From: Lysinibacillus fusiformis
GTDB taxonomy: Bacteria > Bacillota > Bacilli > Bacillales_A > Planococcaceae
Length of the DNA stretch: 64,000 nucleotides
Assembly: GCF_002845985.1 (NCBI RefSeq)
Contig: NZ_PDFK01000003.1
Location: 620,001 to 684,000 of the forward strand
Direction of reading: 5' to 3'
Part shown: positions 18,885-28,217 of the stretch, piece after piece
How the letters are laid out: every line of letters begins with the position of its first letter
Position numbering within the stretch: the first letter of the stretch is position 1
The notes under the pieces: model-generated
What the model was told of the DNA's origin: nothing
The model's input: only the letters and a program-made list of their open reading frames with translations
The model's database searches: none
Position numbers and translations under genes: made by a program

Positions 18885-19379
18885 GTGCATCCCACACATC
18901 AACAGCAACTAATCCAAGTAGCTGTTTTAACGGTCAGTGATACACGCACTAAAGCAGATGATCATGCTGGTCAGCGCATTCAATCCTTACTTCAAGAAGC
19001 TACATTTGAAGTAGTCGACTACCAGCTAACAAAGGATGAACCACTGGATATTGCCAATCATATCAAGAAATGGTGCAGTGATCACACAATCAATACCATT
19101 ATCGTCACGGGTGGAACAGGATTTACACCAAGAGACCAAACCTACGACACCATTCTGCCTCTTTTTGAAAAAGAAATGATGGGGTTTGGTGAATTATTTC
19201 GAACTCTCAGCTATGAAGAAATTGGCCCAAAAGCAATGTTTAGTCGAGCCACTGCTGGAAGCCGTCAGCAAACCGCTATTTATGTTTTACCAGGTTCTAC
19301 AAATGCGGTGACATTGGCTATGATGAAGCTCATTCTTCCTACTGTCCAACATTTTGTCGGTGAGTTGAATCGCCTATGA
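18885..19379 (+). CDS. moaB: Molybdopterin adenylyltransferase MoaB/Mog family
   Basis: 164 residues with the MoaB/Mog motifs TVSDTR, the nucleotide and pterin-binding TGGTGFTPRDQT, and ATAGSR. The protein adenylates molybdopterin before MoeA inserts the metal. The start is GTG with a perfect AAGGAGG nine bases upstream. The stop overlaps the mobA ATG by four bases. Confidence 0.94.
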   Translation: MHPTHQQQLIQVAVLTVSDTRTKADDHAGQRIQSLLQEATFEVVDYQLTKDEPLDIANHIKKWCSDHTINTIIVTGGTGFTPRDQTYDTILPLFEKEMMGFGELFRTLSYEEIGPKAMFSRATAGSRQQTAIYVLPGSTNAVTLAMMKLILPTVQHFVGELNRL

Positions 19380-19966
19380 AAATTGCTGGAGTTGTATTAG
19401 CTGGTGGTCAATCCTCTCGCTATGGTCAGCCTAAAATGTTTGAGCTGTTTGCTGGGCAGCCTTTATATAAACATAGTCTCACAGCCTTGCAAAAAAATCG
19501 GCTAGATCCTATCATTATTGCTACGAACGCGCACTTACAACATCAATTTGGGCAGGAAAACGTCCAATGGATCATCGAAAAGCAGCCACATCAAGGCCCA
19601 CTTTTTGCTTTGCATTCTATCATGACAGCCTACCCTGATGTGGAATGGTTTTTTGTCGTAGCGAGCGATATGCCTTATATGAATGCCAATTTTATCAAAA
19701 AAATAGTAGGGCTGATTGATGACGCCTATGATGCTATTGTTCCTACGCAAGCGCTACGGGATCAACCATTGGCGGCATTATATCGACGTACAGCTTTACC
19801 AAGGGCAAAGCAATTAACGGAACAAAACAAGCGAAGTATGAAAGTGCTGTTAGAGCAAATTCGTGTTTGCTACGTTCCTTTTGATGACAATAGCCCAACA
19901 TTTGTCAATATCAACGCACAACAAGATTGGTCACAAACGACTAAAAAGGAGTTTAACGATGAATAA
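19376..19966 (+). CDS. mobA: Molybdenum cofactor guanylyltransferase MobA
   Basis: 196 residues. The N-terminal nucleotidyltransferase motif [14 protein letters not shown] and the metal-binding [10 protein letters not shown] are clear. MobA transfers GMP to Mo-molybdopterin to give the guanine dinucleotide form that the formate dehydrogenase downstream requires. It overlaps moaB by four bases and moaC by eight, so the three genes form one unit. Confidence 0.94.
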   Translation: MKIAGVVLAGGQSSRYGQPKMFELFAGQPLYKHSLTALQKNRLDPIIIATNAHLQHQFGQENVQWIIEKQPHQGPLFALHSIMTAYPDVEWFFVVASDMPYMNANFIKKIVGLIDDAYDAIVPTQALRDQPLAALYRRTALPRAKQLTEQNKRSMKVLLEQIRVCYVPFDDNSPTFVNINAQQDWSQTTKKEFNDE

Positions 19967-20441
19967 TTTTACACATTGGAACGAAGAAGGTCGTCCTAAA
20001 ATGGTCGATATATCTACAAAAGAAATCACGACACGTACAGCTATTGCTCGCAGTACGATTATTTTATCGGATGCAGTCTATGAAGCCATCCAACAAGGTG
20101 GCATTAAAAAAGGTGATCCGACGCAAGTTGCTCAAATTGCAGGGATTATGGGTGCTAAAAAAACGGCCGATATCATTCCTATGTGCCACCCTATCATGCT
20201 ACAGGGCACAGATTTCCAGTTTGACTATGAAAAGGCGGAGAATGGCTATGAGCTCCATATTCAAGCCACTGTCAAATGTAGTGGGAAAACTGGTGTTGAA
20301 ATGGAAGCCCTTACTGCTGTGTCGATTGCTGCCTTAACTTTTTATGATATGTGCAAAGCCGTTGATAAAACAATGGTCATTAAAGAAACCTATCTTGTTG
20401 AAAAAACAGGTGGAAAAAGTGGCACCTTTGTGCATAAATAA
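19959..20441 (+). CDS. moaC: Cyclic pyranopterin monophosphate synthase MoaC
   Basis: 160 residues from ATG 19959, with AAAAGGAG seven bases upstream. The frame is open further up but only as a shadow of mobA. MoaC works with MoaA in the first Moco step. Motifs seen: [52 protein letters not shown] and a terminal GGKSG. Convergent with moaA across a shared terminator. Confidence 0.96.
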   Translation: MNNFTHWNEEGRPKMVDISTKEITTRTAIARSTIILSDAVYEAIQQGGIKKGDPTQVAQIAGIMGAKKTADIIPMCHPIMLQGTDFQFDYEKAENGYELHIQATVKCSGKTGVEMEALTAVSIAALTFYDMCKAVDKTMVIKETYLVEKTGGKSGTFVHK

Positions 20442-20486
20442 ACAGAAAAATTCGGCATCGTTTTGCCGATTTTTTCTGTTTTTTTA
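20441..20486. terminator. Shared terminator of moaC and moaA
   Basis: Arms AACAGAAAAA-TTCGGCA and TGCCGA-TTTTTTCTGTT, followed by seven T on the plus strand. On the minus strand it precedes an A/T-rich run and could stop moaA as well. Confidence 0.8.
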
Positions 20487-20490
20487 CACA

Positions 20491-21507
20491 CTACCCCCCA
20501 ATGTGAGACATTTCAATTTTTGAATTTTTCCTTTTTGCCATTGTTTGTTCATTGCGTTCATCTGAATAACGATCATTTCTTGTTTCCCAAACGTTCGTAA
20601 TACATTTGATGATGGCTGCATCATCTTGCCCTGATCGTAACAGCTCTCTTAAATCAGTGCCTTCAGTTGCAAATAAACAAGTGTATAATGATCCTTCTGC
20701 TGAGAGACGAGCACGGGAGCAATTGGAGCAGAAAGAATCTGTCACAGACGAAATCACACCAACCTCACCTTGTGCATCTTGATATTGAAAGCGCGTTGCC
20801 ACTTCCCCCCTGTAATTTGGAGCCACTGGCTGTAATGGAGAAAACTGATGGATATGCTCAATGATATCTTTTTTGGACACCACATCATCTAAACGCCAAC
20901 CGTTCGAATTCCCTACATCCATATATTCAATAAAGCGTAAAATATGCTGTTTTTCTTTAAAAAATTGAGCCATTGTAACAATGTCTTGGTCATTCTTGCC
21001 TTTTTGAACAACCATATTAATTTTTACTTGTAAACCCGCTTCTGCTGCCTTTTCAATTCCCTCTAACACCGGCAATACCTTGCCCCGATGACCATTCATC
21101 TCGAAAAAACGTTCTTCATCAAGTGAATCTAGACTAACTGAGACTCGAGATAAGCCTGCTTGTGCCAATGGCTGTGCATATTTTTTTAATAAAGAGCCAT
21201 TGGTTGTTAAAGCAATATCTTCTACACCCTCTATATGGTGAATACGGGCAATTAATTCGGGCAAATCACGACGTAGCAATGGCTCACCGCCCGTAATTCG
21301 CACCTTTTTCACGCCTAATGAAACAAAGATTTTTACTAATCGTTCTATCTCATCAAAATTTAATATTTTATCAGACGGTAAAAATGCATAATCTGGACCA
21401 AATACCTCAGCTGGCATACAATAGCGGCAACGAAAATTACAGCGATCTGTTACGGATATTCTTAAATCTCTTAACGGTCTGTGTAATTGGTCTTGTAGAT
21501 TCGTCAT
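20491..21507 (-). CDS. moaA: GTP 3',8-cyclase MoaA
   Basis: A 338-residue radical SAM enzyme. The N-terminal 4Fe-4S site is [11 protein letters not shown]-binding ITGGEPLLR follows, and the C-terminal second cluster has FCSNCSR plus a later Cys in LYTCLF. The essential C-terminal Gly-Gly is present (HIGG). It makes the first pterin intermediate together with MoaC. It begins directly after the fdhD stop with no gap. Confidence 0.96.
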   Translation of the reverse strand: MTNLQDQLHRPLRDLRISVTDRCNFRCRYCMPAEVFGPDYAFLPSDKILNFDEIERLVKIFVSLGVKKVRITGGEPLLRRDLPELIARIHHIEGVEDIALTTNGSLLKKYAQPLAQAGLSRVSVSLDSLDEERFFEMNGHRGKVLPVLEGIEKAAEAGLQVKINMVVQKGKNDQDIVTMAQFFKEKQHILRFIEYMDVGNSNGWRLDDVVSKKDIIEHIHQFSPLQPVAPNYRGEVATRFQYQDAQGEVGVISSVTDSFCSNCSRARLSAEGSLYTCLFATEGTDLRELLRSGQDDAAIIKCITNVWETRNDRYSDERNEQTMAKRKNSKIEMSHIGG

Positions 21508-22326
21508 TTAATCTCCTTCTTTCAGTGCATTCTGAGCTGGTAATAGGATGCGGTGTGGATGTGTATAAATATTCAATGAATGCTGTCGGATAAAGCCTAC
21601 CGTCGTAATGCCAAGCTGCTCAGCCAATTGCAAGGCTAATTCAGTTGGAGCTGATTTAGACAGCACAATGGCACAGCCTATTTTGGAGACTTTGAGTAAA
21701 ATCTCCGACGATATTCGTCCGCTAAAAACAATTATTTTATCTTGCATACGGATGTTATTGCGTAAGCAATAGCCGTAAATTTTATCTAAAGCATTATGGC
21801 GTCCAATATCCATGCGACTTAACACAATGCCATTGACATCACATAGTGAAGCATTATGCACACCACCCGTTTTCTTAAAAATGTCGGCACCATCCTGCAT
21901 CGCATGCATTAAACGGAAGCAATCCTCAGTCGACATTTGCACCTGAACGTCTTCCATTTTTTTTGCTGCTAATGCATCATTCGTAAAAACAAATCCTTGT
22001 CGACTCATCCCACAGCAAGAGGTAATATAGCGTTTGTTTTGCGTCTGCTGATAATAAGGATTGACATGCTTTGTTTTAATATGCACAAAGCCTTCTTTTT
22101 CTTGGTGCCAAATTTCCTCAATATCCTCAAAGCTACGAATCACTCGTTCAGAAGCTAAATAGCCGATGACCATATCTTCTACATACTCTGGTGTACATAC
22201 CATCGTGACAAATTCTTGCTGATTAATTTTTACGGTCACCGCGTATTCTGAGACGATTAAATCATCCATTTCTTTCACTTGCTGTCCTTCAACTCGCACA
22301 ATTTTCCTTGTTATTGCTCGCTCCAT
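21508..22326 (-). CDS. fdhD: Formate dehydrogenase accessory sulfurtransferase FdhD
   Basis: 272 residues. FdhD delivers sulfur from cysteine desulfurase to the Mo-bis-MGD cofactor of formate dehydrogenase. Motifs seen: TSCCGMSRQG (the cysteine site), GGVHNASL, DIGRHNALDKIYG and SKSAPTELALQLA. It sits in one run with moaA and the DUF2294 gene, with the dehydrogenase operon divergent on the right. Confidence 0.95.
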   Translation of the reverse strand: MERAITRKIVRVEGQQVKEMDDLIVSEYAVTVKINQQEFVTMVCTPEYVEDMVIGYLASERVIRSFEDIEEIWHQEKEGFVHIKTKHVNPYYQQTQNKRYITSCCGMSRQGFVFTNDALAAKKMEDVQVQMSTEDCFRLMHAMQDGADIFKKTGGVHNASLCDVNGIVLSRMDIGRHNALDKIYGYCLRNNIRMQDKIIVFSGRISSEILLKVSKIGCAIVLSKSAPTELALQLAEQLGITTVGFIRQHSLNIYTHPHRILLPAQNALKEGD

Positions 22327-22338
22327 AAGGCATCCCCT

Positions 22339-22686
22339 TTATTCACTGATATTCTTTTCAAAAACAAAGACGGAAATCGCAAAATCCTCTTCAATTTTAA
22401 TATCTGAAAATAGGTGGAGTAGTTTGCTGCCCATCAATTCTTCCATACCCTCTGGTGGTGATTGCGTATATAAATCCTGAATCATACTCGTCCTTGCAGC
22501 ATGCACCATTTTTAACCCTTCTGGTGTACTGGCAATAAATTTTTCTGTCGGTGTGATATTACCGTATAAAGTAGATACAGCCATATTCTCGACAAAAACG
22601 GTATGAATACGTTCAGGTCCTTTACCAAATACTTCCTTGCGTAACTTTCGAATCATGTCATTAAATTCGTGTATTTTTTTAGACAT
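22339..22686 (-). CDS. DUF2294 family protein
   Basis: 115 residues from ATG 22686; the longer frame to 22743 has no ribosome site. The KGPERIHTVFVENMAV, LYGNITPTEKFI and ARTSMIQDLY motifs mark the DUF2294 family, often found beside formate dehydrogenase genes in Bacilli. I believe B. subtilis YrhF is a member, but this is from memory. Biochemical role unknown. It precedes fdhD by 12 bases and shares a divergent upstream region with the dehydrogenase. Confidence 0.78.
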   Translation of the reverse strand: MSKKIHEFNDMIRKLRKEVFGKGPERIHTVFVENMAVSTLYGNITPTEKFIASTPEGLKMVHAARTSMIQDLYTQSPPEGMEELMGSKLLHLFSDIKIEEDFAISVFVFEKNISE

Positions 22687-22801
22687 AGCAACGATTCTCC
22701 CATCGTAATTAAACTTTTTTAGGTAAATGGTTATGAGGGTCACCCTTACAGTTTGTTAATGATATAGCAACTTTTAAAAAAATAAAAGAGAAAATACTTT
22801 T

Positions 22802-22816
22802 TGATAATAATTCTCA
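22802..22816. promoter_or_regulatory. Fur-box-like site
   Basis: TGATAATAATTCTCA matches the 7-1-7 Fur consensus TGATAATNATTATCA at all but one defined position. It lies between the divergent DUF2294/fdhD/moaA run and the formate dehydrogenase. Confidence 0.5.
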
Positions 22817-22839
22817 TTTAATAAATTTTATGATAAATA

Positions 22840-22868
22840 TTGTTCATTTTGAAGGAAAGAGCTATAAT
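22840..22868 (+). promoter_or_regulatory. Candidate plus-strand promoter of the FDH leader
   Basis: TTGTTC (22840-22845), a 17-base spacer and a perfect TATAAT (22863-22868). The weak -35 suggests activation or regulation. Confidence 0.5.
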
Positions 22869-23003
22869 ATTCATATCACAAATGGAATTGATTTATTTTG
22901 ATCCCTATGTCACGATGTTGCATAGTGTTTTTAATATTTAAATTCTATTGTTATTAAAAAATAAAAGTAGATTGAGTTTTTAGCAAGGCCTGCTAAGAAT
23001 TTT

Positions 23004-23058
23004 ATCCACCATGAATCATTAGCATGTCTTGGACATGTTATTTCATGGTGGATTTTTT
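23004..23058 (+). terminator. Terminator hairpin in the formate dehydrogenase leader
   Basis: ATCCACCATGAA pairs with TTCATGGTGGAT, and internal CATGTC with GACATG, followed by six T and further T runs. It lies between the promoter at 22840 and the dehydrogenase start, so it would end most transcripts early unless read through. Confidence 0.75.
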
Positions 23059-23262
23059 ATTTTTTTTAAAAACCGAGACATGGATAACTTGTTATGATCT
23101 AGCAATTTGCCTATTTTGAGGTAGCTTCAAGAACAATTGGGAATTACAATGATAACAAGACAATCTTTTCAAAAATAACCAACTCGATTTGTTATTCCCT
23201 TTTTGTCTTAAGCTGCAACATGTTGTCCGATTAGTCTCAAAGTGCAAAAGGAGGAAGTTATC

Positions 23263-26199
23263 TTGACTCAAATTAATATTAATGGCGTATCGTATGATGT
23301 AAAAGAAGGAGCTACAATCCTTGATACCATTAATCAGCATGACATTCCGCATCCACAGATCTGTCATGTGCCTGCTGTTGATCCAATCGAAACATGTGAT
23401 ACATGTATCGTGGAGGTGAACGGTCAATTAGTTCGTTCCTGCTCCACAAAGGCAGTAGACGGCATGAATGTTTTATTAACTTCTGACAAAGCAAAAGCAG
23501 CACAAACAGAAGCGATGGATCGTCTACTCGAAAATCATTTACTGTACTGTACAGTTTGTGATAATAACAATGGAAATTGTGCATTACACAACACGGCTGA
23601 AATGATGGAAATCGAGCATCAAAAATATCCTTACCAACCGAAAGTGGAACCTCATGAAGTGGACATGTCACACCCGTTTTATCGATATGACCCTAACCAA
23701 TGTATCGCTTGTGGTCAATGTGTAGAGGTTTGTCAAAATTTACAGGTGAATGAAACATTATCCCTCGATTGGGAAGCCGAAAGACCACGCGTCATATGGG
23801 ATACTGGCGTTGCAATTAATGATTCTTCCTGTGTAAGTTGCGGTCAATGTGTAACCGTTTGTCCATGTAATGCCTTAATGGAAAAATCCATGCTTGGAGA
23901 GGCTGGATTTATGACTGGTCTGAAACAGGATATGTTAGATCCGATGATCAGTTTAATTAAGGAAGTTGAACCGGGCTATAGCGGTATTTTTGCCGTTTCT
24001 GAAGTGGAAGCAGCTATGCGTAGTAAACGTACTCGAAAAACAAAAACAGTATGTACTTTCTGTGGTGTAGGTTGTTCATTCGAAGTTTGGACAAAAGACC
24101 GTAAAATTTTAAAAGTACAACCTTCCGAAGGTCCCGTTAACGCAATTTCTACTTGTGTCAAAGGGAAATTTGGTTGGGACTTCGTTAATTCTGAGGAACG
24201 AATTACTAAACCTCTTATTCGTAAAAATAATGAATTTGTTGAATCATCATGGGATGAGGCACTCGATTTAATTGCCACAAAGCTTGGTGGTATTCAGCAG
24301 CAATTTGGTCCTGGTTCTGTCGGCTTTATCTCATCTTCTAAAATTACAAATGAAGAGAATTACTTAATTCAAAAAATGGCACGTCAGTTATTTGGAACAA
24401 ATGATGTCGATAATTGTTCCCGTTATTGTCAATCCCCTGCTACTGACGGTTTATTACGTACAGTAGGTTTAGGTGGTGACGCGGGTACGATCAAAGATAT
24501 TGCCAAGGCTGGTCTTGTCATCATTGTTGGGGCTAACCCGGCTGAAGGACACCCTGTTTTAGCAACACGTGTGAAACGTGCACATAAATTACATGGTCAG
24601 AAATTAATTGTTGCGGATATTCGTAAACATGAAATGGCTGAGCGTTCTGACATCTTTATGCGTCCGAAGCAAGGTACTGACCAAGTTTGGTTAATGGCCG
24701 TTACCAAATATATCATTGACCAAGGTTGGCACGATGAAGCCTTTATTCAAGAAAACGTCCTTCATTATGATGATTTTAAACAAGTACTTGAAACATATAC
24801 ACTTGATTATGCGCAAGAAATGACGGGTATTAGTAAAGAAACATTGATCGAAGTGGCTGAAATGATTCGTGATGCAGATGGTACATGTGTGCTTTGGGGC
24901 ATGGGTGTAACACAAAATACTGGTGGCTCTTATACATCCGCAGCGATTTCAAATTTACTTTTAGCAACTGGGAACTATCGTCGTCCAGGTGCGGGTGCCT
25001 ACCCTCTTCGTGGTCATAACAATGTGCAAGGTGCCTGTGATATGGGTACACTACCAACTCTCTTGCCAGGTTATCAAAAGGTAACAGATGAGGCAGCGCG
25101 TGCAAAATTCGAAAAAGCTTACGGTGTCCCAATTCAGTCGCAACCAGGTCGAACTAATATGCAAATGTTAGATGCGATTATGGAAGGTAAAATGAAAGCC
25201 ATGTATTTAGTGGGCGAAGATATGGCGCTTGTTGATTGTAATGCCAACCATGTAGATGAGGTGCTTTCACAACTAGACTTTTTTGTTGTCCAAGATTGTT
25301 TCCTATCACGTACAGCACAATATGCAGATGTTATTTTACCTGCTGCGCCTTCCCTTGAAAAAGAAGGTACATTCACGAATACAGAACGTCGTGTTCAACG
25401 CCTCTATCAAGTATTACCAACACTTGGTGAATCGAAAGCAGATTGGGAAATCTTGCAAGCGGTTGCTCGTCGTTTAGGAGCAGATTGGCATTATGATCAT
25501 CCAAGTGACATCTTTGATGAAATGGCTAGCCTGTCCCCCCTCTTCTCACAAGCCAACTATGATGTCTTAGAAGGCTGGGGTAGCTTCTGCTGGGGTAGCC
25601 ATGATGGTAAAGATACACCTTTACTATATGAAGATGGTTTCAATTTCCCTGATAAAAAAGCTCGTTTTGCTTTAAATGATTGGGTGCAACCTGTGGAATA
25701 TGAGGCACAGTACGATTGTCTTATTAATAATGGTCGTATGCTTGAACACTTCCATGAGGGAAATCTAACAAATAAATCGAAAGGTATTCAATCGAAAGTA
25801 CCTGATATTTTCGTTGAAGTATCACCGGAACTGGCGAAGGAACGAGGTATTGCAGATGGAGCCTTACTTCGTTTAGTATCTCCTTATGGTGCATTAAAGC
25901 TAAATGCTCTTGTCACAGATCGCGTGCAAGGAAACGAATTATTTTTACCGATGAACTCCGTTAATAAAGATTCAGCTATCAACTTCTTAACGGGCCCTGC
26001 AGCAGATGTGAATACATCAACACCAGCTTATAAACAAACAAAAGTACGAGTTGAAGTGCTAAAAGCAAAAGGAAAATCACCACTTCCTCGTACGAACCCA
26101 CGCTATAAAAAGCGTCATCCTCAAAATGGTGTTGAGGTTCATCGGAAATGGAATCGTCCTGGCTACGTTCACTTAACAACTATTAACGAAAGAGAGTGA
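23263..26199 (+). CDS. Formate dehydrogenase alpha subunit, Mo/W-bis-MGD, Cys-type
   Basis: 978 residues from TTG 23263, which has AAAGGAGG eight bases upstream; the GTG 21 bases earlier is just ahead of that site. Domains: a 2Fe-2S ferredoxin (Cys34, 45, 48, 60), a NuoG-type Cys/His cluster region (CTVCDNNNGNC), two 4Fe-4S ferredoxin motifs (CIACGQC, CVSCGQC), then the catalytic FdhF-like part with its own cluster (CTFCGVGC) and molybdopterin domains. The metal ligand is Cys389 in RYCQSPA, not selenocysteine. It resembles B. subtilis YjgC/YrhE. It oxidises formate to CO2 and is probably cytoplasmic. The DUF1641 gene follows four bases later. Confidence 0.95.
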   Translation: MTQININGVSYDVKEGATILDTINQHDIPHPQICHVPAVDPIETCDTCIVEVNGQLVRSCSTKAVDGMNVLLTSDKAKAAQTEAMDRLLENHLLYCTVCDNNNGNCALHNTAEMMEIEHQKYPYQPKVEPHEVDMSHPFYRYDPNQCIACGQCVEVCQNLQVNETLSLDWEAERPRVIWDTGVAINDSSCVSCGQCVTVCPCNALMEKSMLGEAGFMTGLKQDMLDPMISLIKEVEPGYSGIFAVSEVEAAMRSKRTRKTKTVCTFCGVGCSFEVWTKDRKILKVQPSEGPVNAISTCVKGKFGWDFVNSEERITKPLIRKNNEFVESSWDEALDLIATKLGGIQQQFGPGSVGFISSSKITNEENYLIQKMARQLFGTNDVDNCSRYCQSPATDGLLRTVGLGGDAGTIKDIAKAGLVIIVGANPAEGHPVLATRVKRAHKLHGQKLIVADIRKHEMAERSDIFMRPKQGTDQVWLMAVTKYIIDQGWHDEAFIQENVLHYDDFKQVLETYTLDYAQEMTGISKETLIEVAEMIRDADGTCVLWGMGVTQNTGGSYTSAAISNLLLATGNYRRPGAGAYPLRGHNNVQGACDMGTLPTLLPGYQKVTDEAARAKFEKAYGVPIQSQPGRTNMQMLDAIMEGKMKAMYLVGEDMALVDCNANHVDEVLSQLDFFVVQDCFLSRTAQYADVILPAAPSLEKEGTFTNTERRVQRLYQVLPTLGESKADWEILQAVARRLGADWHYDHPSDIFDEMASLSPLFSQANYDVLEGWGSFCWGSHDGKDTPLLYEDGFNFPDKKARFALNDWVQPVEYEAQYDCLINNGRMLEHFHEGNLTNKSKGIQSKVPDIFVEVSPELAKERGIADGALLRLVSPYGALKLNALVTDRVQGNELFLPMNSVNKDSAINFLTGPAADVNTSTPAYKQTKVRVEVLKAKGKSPLPRTNPRYKKRHPQNGVEVHRKWNRPGYVHLTTINERE

Positions 26200-26203
26200 G
26201 AGC

Positions 26204-26683
26204 ATGGCTGTACCTATTACAAGCATTAAAAAACAACAATTGACGGAAGAACAACTAAAGGAACAAAAATTAGACAATCTAAAAGAACTGCTTTCTGATA
26301 ATGAAGAAGCCGTTAATCAAGTGTTTAGTATTATGGCTGAATTGAATGATATAGGTGCACTAGAAGCAGCAATGAAGCTACTAGAAGCGAAAGAGAATGT
26401 GGCCCATATTGCACTTGGACAATTAACTCGTAAGCCTGTAACCAATATTATTAATAATTTAATGGGCGTTGCAGGAGCATTGACGGAGCTCAATCCAGAA
26501 ACAACGACTAAGCTAATTGACGGCTTAAATTCAGGTGTAGATGAAGCGAGCAAAGCACTTGAATCCAATGAAAAAGTAAGTGCCTTTAAGCTTATGAAAA
26601 TGTTAAATGATCCAGATGTCAATCGTGCGCTCAATTTTGGAGTCCATTTCTTAAAGGGACTTGGCAAAGGCTTAAAAGAATAA
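26204..26683 (+). CDS. DUF1641 protein, FDH-associated (YjgD/YrhD-like)
   Basis: A 159-residue, helix-rich acidic protein with no membrane segment. The C-terminal part (PDVNRALNFGVHFLKGLG) is the DUF1641 signature. Members are encoded directly after YjgC/YrhE-type formate dehydrogenases, as here, and may be accessory subunits. Function is otherwise unknown. It lies between the dehydrogenase (4-base gap) and the Mrp-like ATPase (12-base gap). Confidence 0.85.
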   Translation: MAVPITSIKKQQLTEEQLKEQKLDNLKELLSDNEEAVNQVFSIMAELNDIGALEAAMKLLEAKENVAHIALGQLTRKPVTNIINNLMGVAGALTELNPETTTKLIDGLNSGVDEASKALESNEKVSAFKLMKMLNDPDVNRALNFGVHFLKGLGKGLKE

Positions 26684-26695
26684 GGTGGTTCCGAC

Positions 26696-27742
26696 ATGTT
26701 AGTAAAAGAAGATGTTATCAACGCATTACAACAAGTAGAAGATCCAGAGCTTCATCAGAGTATCGTCAAATTGAATATGGTGCGTAATATTCAAATAAAC
26801 GGCACCCATCTATCGCTGGATATTATTTTAACCATTCCAGGTTGTCCTTTAAAAGCGAAGATCCAGCATGATGTGGAAAAAGCATTACAAGCGATTGGTG
26901 CCTCCAGTGTTGCCATTACCTTTGGGGCTATGACAGATCAGGAACGTCGCACATTAACTGCGTCTCTACAAGCGAAAAATGTGACAGAGCAAGGAATGCC
27001 GAATATGCTACTGCTTAATTCTGGTGTGCAATTCATTGCCATCACAAGTGGTAAGGGCGGTGTTGGGAAATCGACTGTGACCATTAATTTAGCAGTCGCC
27101 CTTGCCCGTCTCGGCAAACGGGTAGGAATACTTGATGCGGATATCTATGGCTTTAGTATTCCTGCTATGATGAATATTGACCAAAAACCTACTATGCTTG
27201 ACCAAACAGCTATTCCAGTAGAAAGTCATGGGGTTAAATTAATGTCGATGGGCTTTTTTACCAATGACAACCAGCCTGTTATGTGGCGTGGCCCCATGCT
27301 CAACAAATGGATTCGCAATTTCCTTGTCAACACATTATGGGGAGACTTGGACTATCTTCTGATAGATTTACCACCAGGGACAGGCGATGTGGCCATTGAT
27401 ATGGCAGCCATGATTCCTCAGGCACAGGAAATCATTGTAACAACACCACATCTTGCTGCTTCTCACGTCGCATCCCGTGCAGGCTTGATGGCTCAACATA
27501 CGAAACATACTATTCTTGGTGTTGTTGAAAACATGGCTTATTTTGAAGGAGCAGATGGTCAAAAAAACTATCTGTTTGGACAAGGTGGAGCCGATCAGTT
27601 AGCAGATTTACTGCAAACACAAGTAATCGCCCATGTTCCTTTTGCTCAACCTGAAGAAAATACAGGCTCATCAGTATATGAGGAAGAAACGATTATCGGT
27701 GAGATATTTACTAACCTAGCAGAAGATTTGCTTTACCAATAA
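26696..27742 (+). CDS. Mrp/NBP35-family P-loop ATPase
   Basis: 348 residues. Residues about 1-85 are a MIP18/DUF59-like domain (VEDPELHQSIVKLNMV). The rest is a ParA-like ATPase with the deviant Walker A GKGGVGKST, then DADIYG and LIDLPPGTGD. Mrp/ApbC proteins carry and transfer Fe-S clusters. The C-terminal CxxC that binds the bridging cluster in ApbC is absent; the only Cys is in the N-terminal PGCPLK. Being in the operon of an Fe-S-rich dehydrogenase suggests cluster delivery, but the missing motif argues for a SalA-like variant. Confidence 0.88.
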   Translation: MLVKEDVINALQQVEDPELHQSIVKLNMVRNIQINGTHLSLDIILTIPGCPLKAKIQHDVEKALQAIGASSVAITFGAMTDQERRTLTASLQAKNVTEQGMPNMLLLNSGVQFIAITSGKGGVGKSTVTINLAVALARLGKRVGILDADIYGFSIPAMMNIDQKPTMLDQTAIPVESHGVKLMSMGFFTNDNQPVMWRGPMLNKWIRNFLVNTLWGDLDYLLIDLPPGTGDVAIDMAAMIPQAQEIIVTTPHLAASHVASRAGLMAQHTKHTILGVVENMAYFEGADGQKNYLFGQGGADQLADLLQTQVIAHVPFAQPEENTGSSVYEEETIIGEIFTNLAEDLLYQ

Positions 27743-27745
27743 AAC

Positions 27746-27787
27746 AAAAATCCCTTGATTTGCTTTTACACAAATCAAGGGATTTTT
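27746..27787. terminator. Terminator of the formate dehydrogenase operon
   Basis: A perfect 17-base stem (AAAAATCCCTTGATTTG) with an eight-base loop. Poly-A and poly-T flanks make it work in both directions for the convergent gene at 27791. Confidence 0.9.
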
Positions 27788-27790
27788 CTG

Positions 27791-28081
27791 TCACAAATAG
27801 CCTGCCTTTTTTAACACTTGCATGAAATAAAAACGGTACGTATTTTGAACAAAGGTATCTAAAGGTAGTCCAACATTGACCTGATATTTCGTAAAAATAA
27901 AATAAAACCGTTTATCCCATTTTAAATGCAGGAGCTCCCCTGCCTCTTCACCATATTTCATAGTAAATTCCTCAATCAAAGGCTCAATCATCTCATAACA
28001 ATAGTCTTTTAAATGGGCGAGTGCTTCAATATCTTTATCCCTTTGAAAGCGTATAATCCAATCCACTAATTGCTCATTCAT
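27791..28081 (-). CDS. Small hypothetical protein, weakly sigma-region-2-like
   Basis: 96 residues, rich in aromatic and charged residues, with no signal or membrane segment. I do not recognise the family. The spacing of helices (EMIEPLIEEF, FYFIFTKYQV, FVQNTYRFYFMQVLKKAG) recalls the N-terminal part of sigma-70 region 2 or conjugative-element HTH_16 proteins, but no -10 recognition motif is evident. AAAGGATG lies about eleven bases before the ATG. Monocistronic between two convergent or spaced genes. Confidence 0.6.
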   Translation of the reverse strand: MNEQLVDWIIRFQRDKDIEALAHLKDYCYEMIEPLIEEFTMKYGEEAGELLHLKWDKRFYFIFTKYQVNVGLPLDTFVQNTYRFYFMQVLKKAGYL

Positions 28082-28217
28082 GTTTGTACGTCATCCTTTT
28101 ACATAGAGTTTCTTCCTATTAAATTATACTCCTTTTTTACAGAATCGAAAAATGAACAGTTTTTTCAAATAGATGGTTTTAACTTGTTGTCAAAAGGATA
28201 AACATTGGCATTCGCCA

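Larger units (their letters stand above)
22687..23262. other. Long leader/intergenic region before the formate dehydrogenase
   Basis: 576 bases without a credible gene. In order: a Fur-box-like site (22802-22816), a plus-strand promoter (22840-22868), a small hairpin CTATG/CATAG near 22905-22925, a TTAGCA/TGCTAA hairpin (22980-22996), a strong terminator (23004-23058), then about 200 bases to the TTG start. Confidence 0.6.

Noticed and set aside
22860..23060. Known Moco/tungsten cofactor riboswitch
   Set aside because: Hairpins are present, but I could not match the conserved core of that class, so only an unclassified attenuator is proposed.
23330..23671. 113-codon minus-strand frame within the start of formate dehydrogenase
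   Set aside because: Shadow of conserved Fe-S coding sequence.
24415..24440. Possible selenocysteine site in formate dehydrogenase
   Set aside because: The metal-ligand position is an ordinary Cys codon (RYCQSPA) and the frame has no internal UGA.
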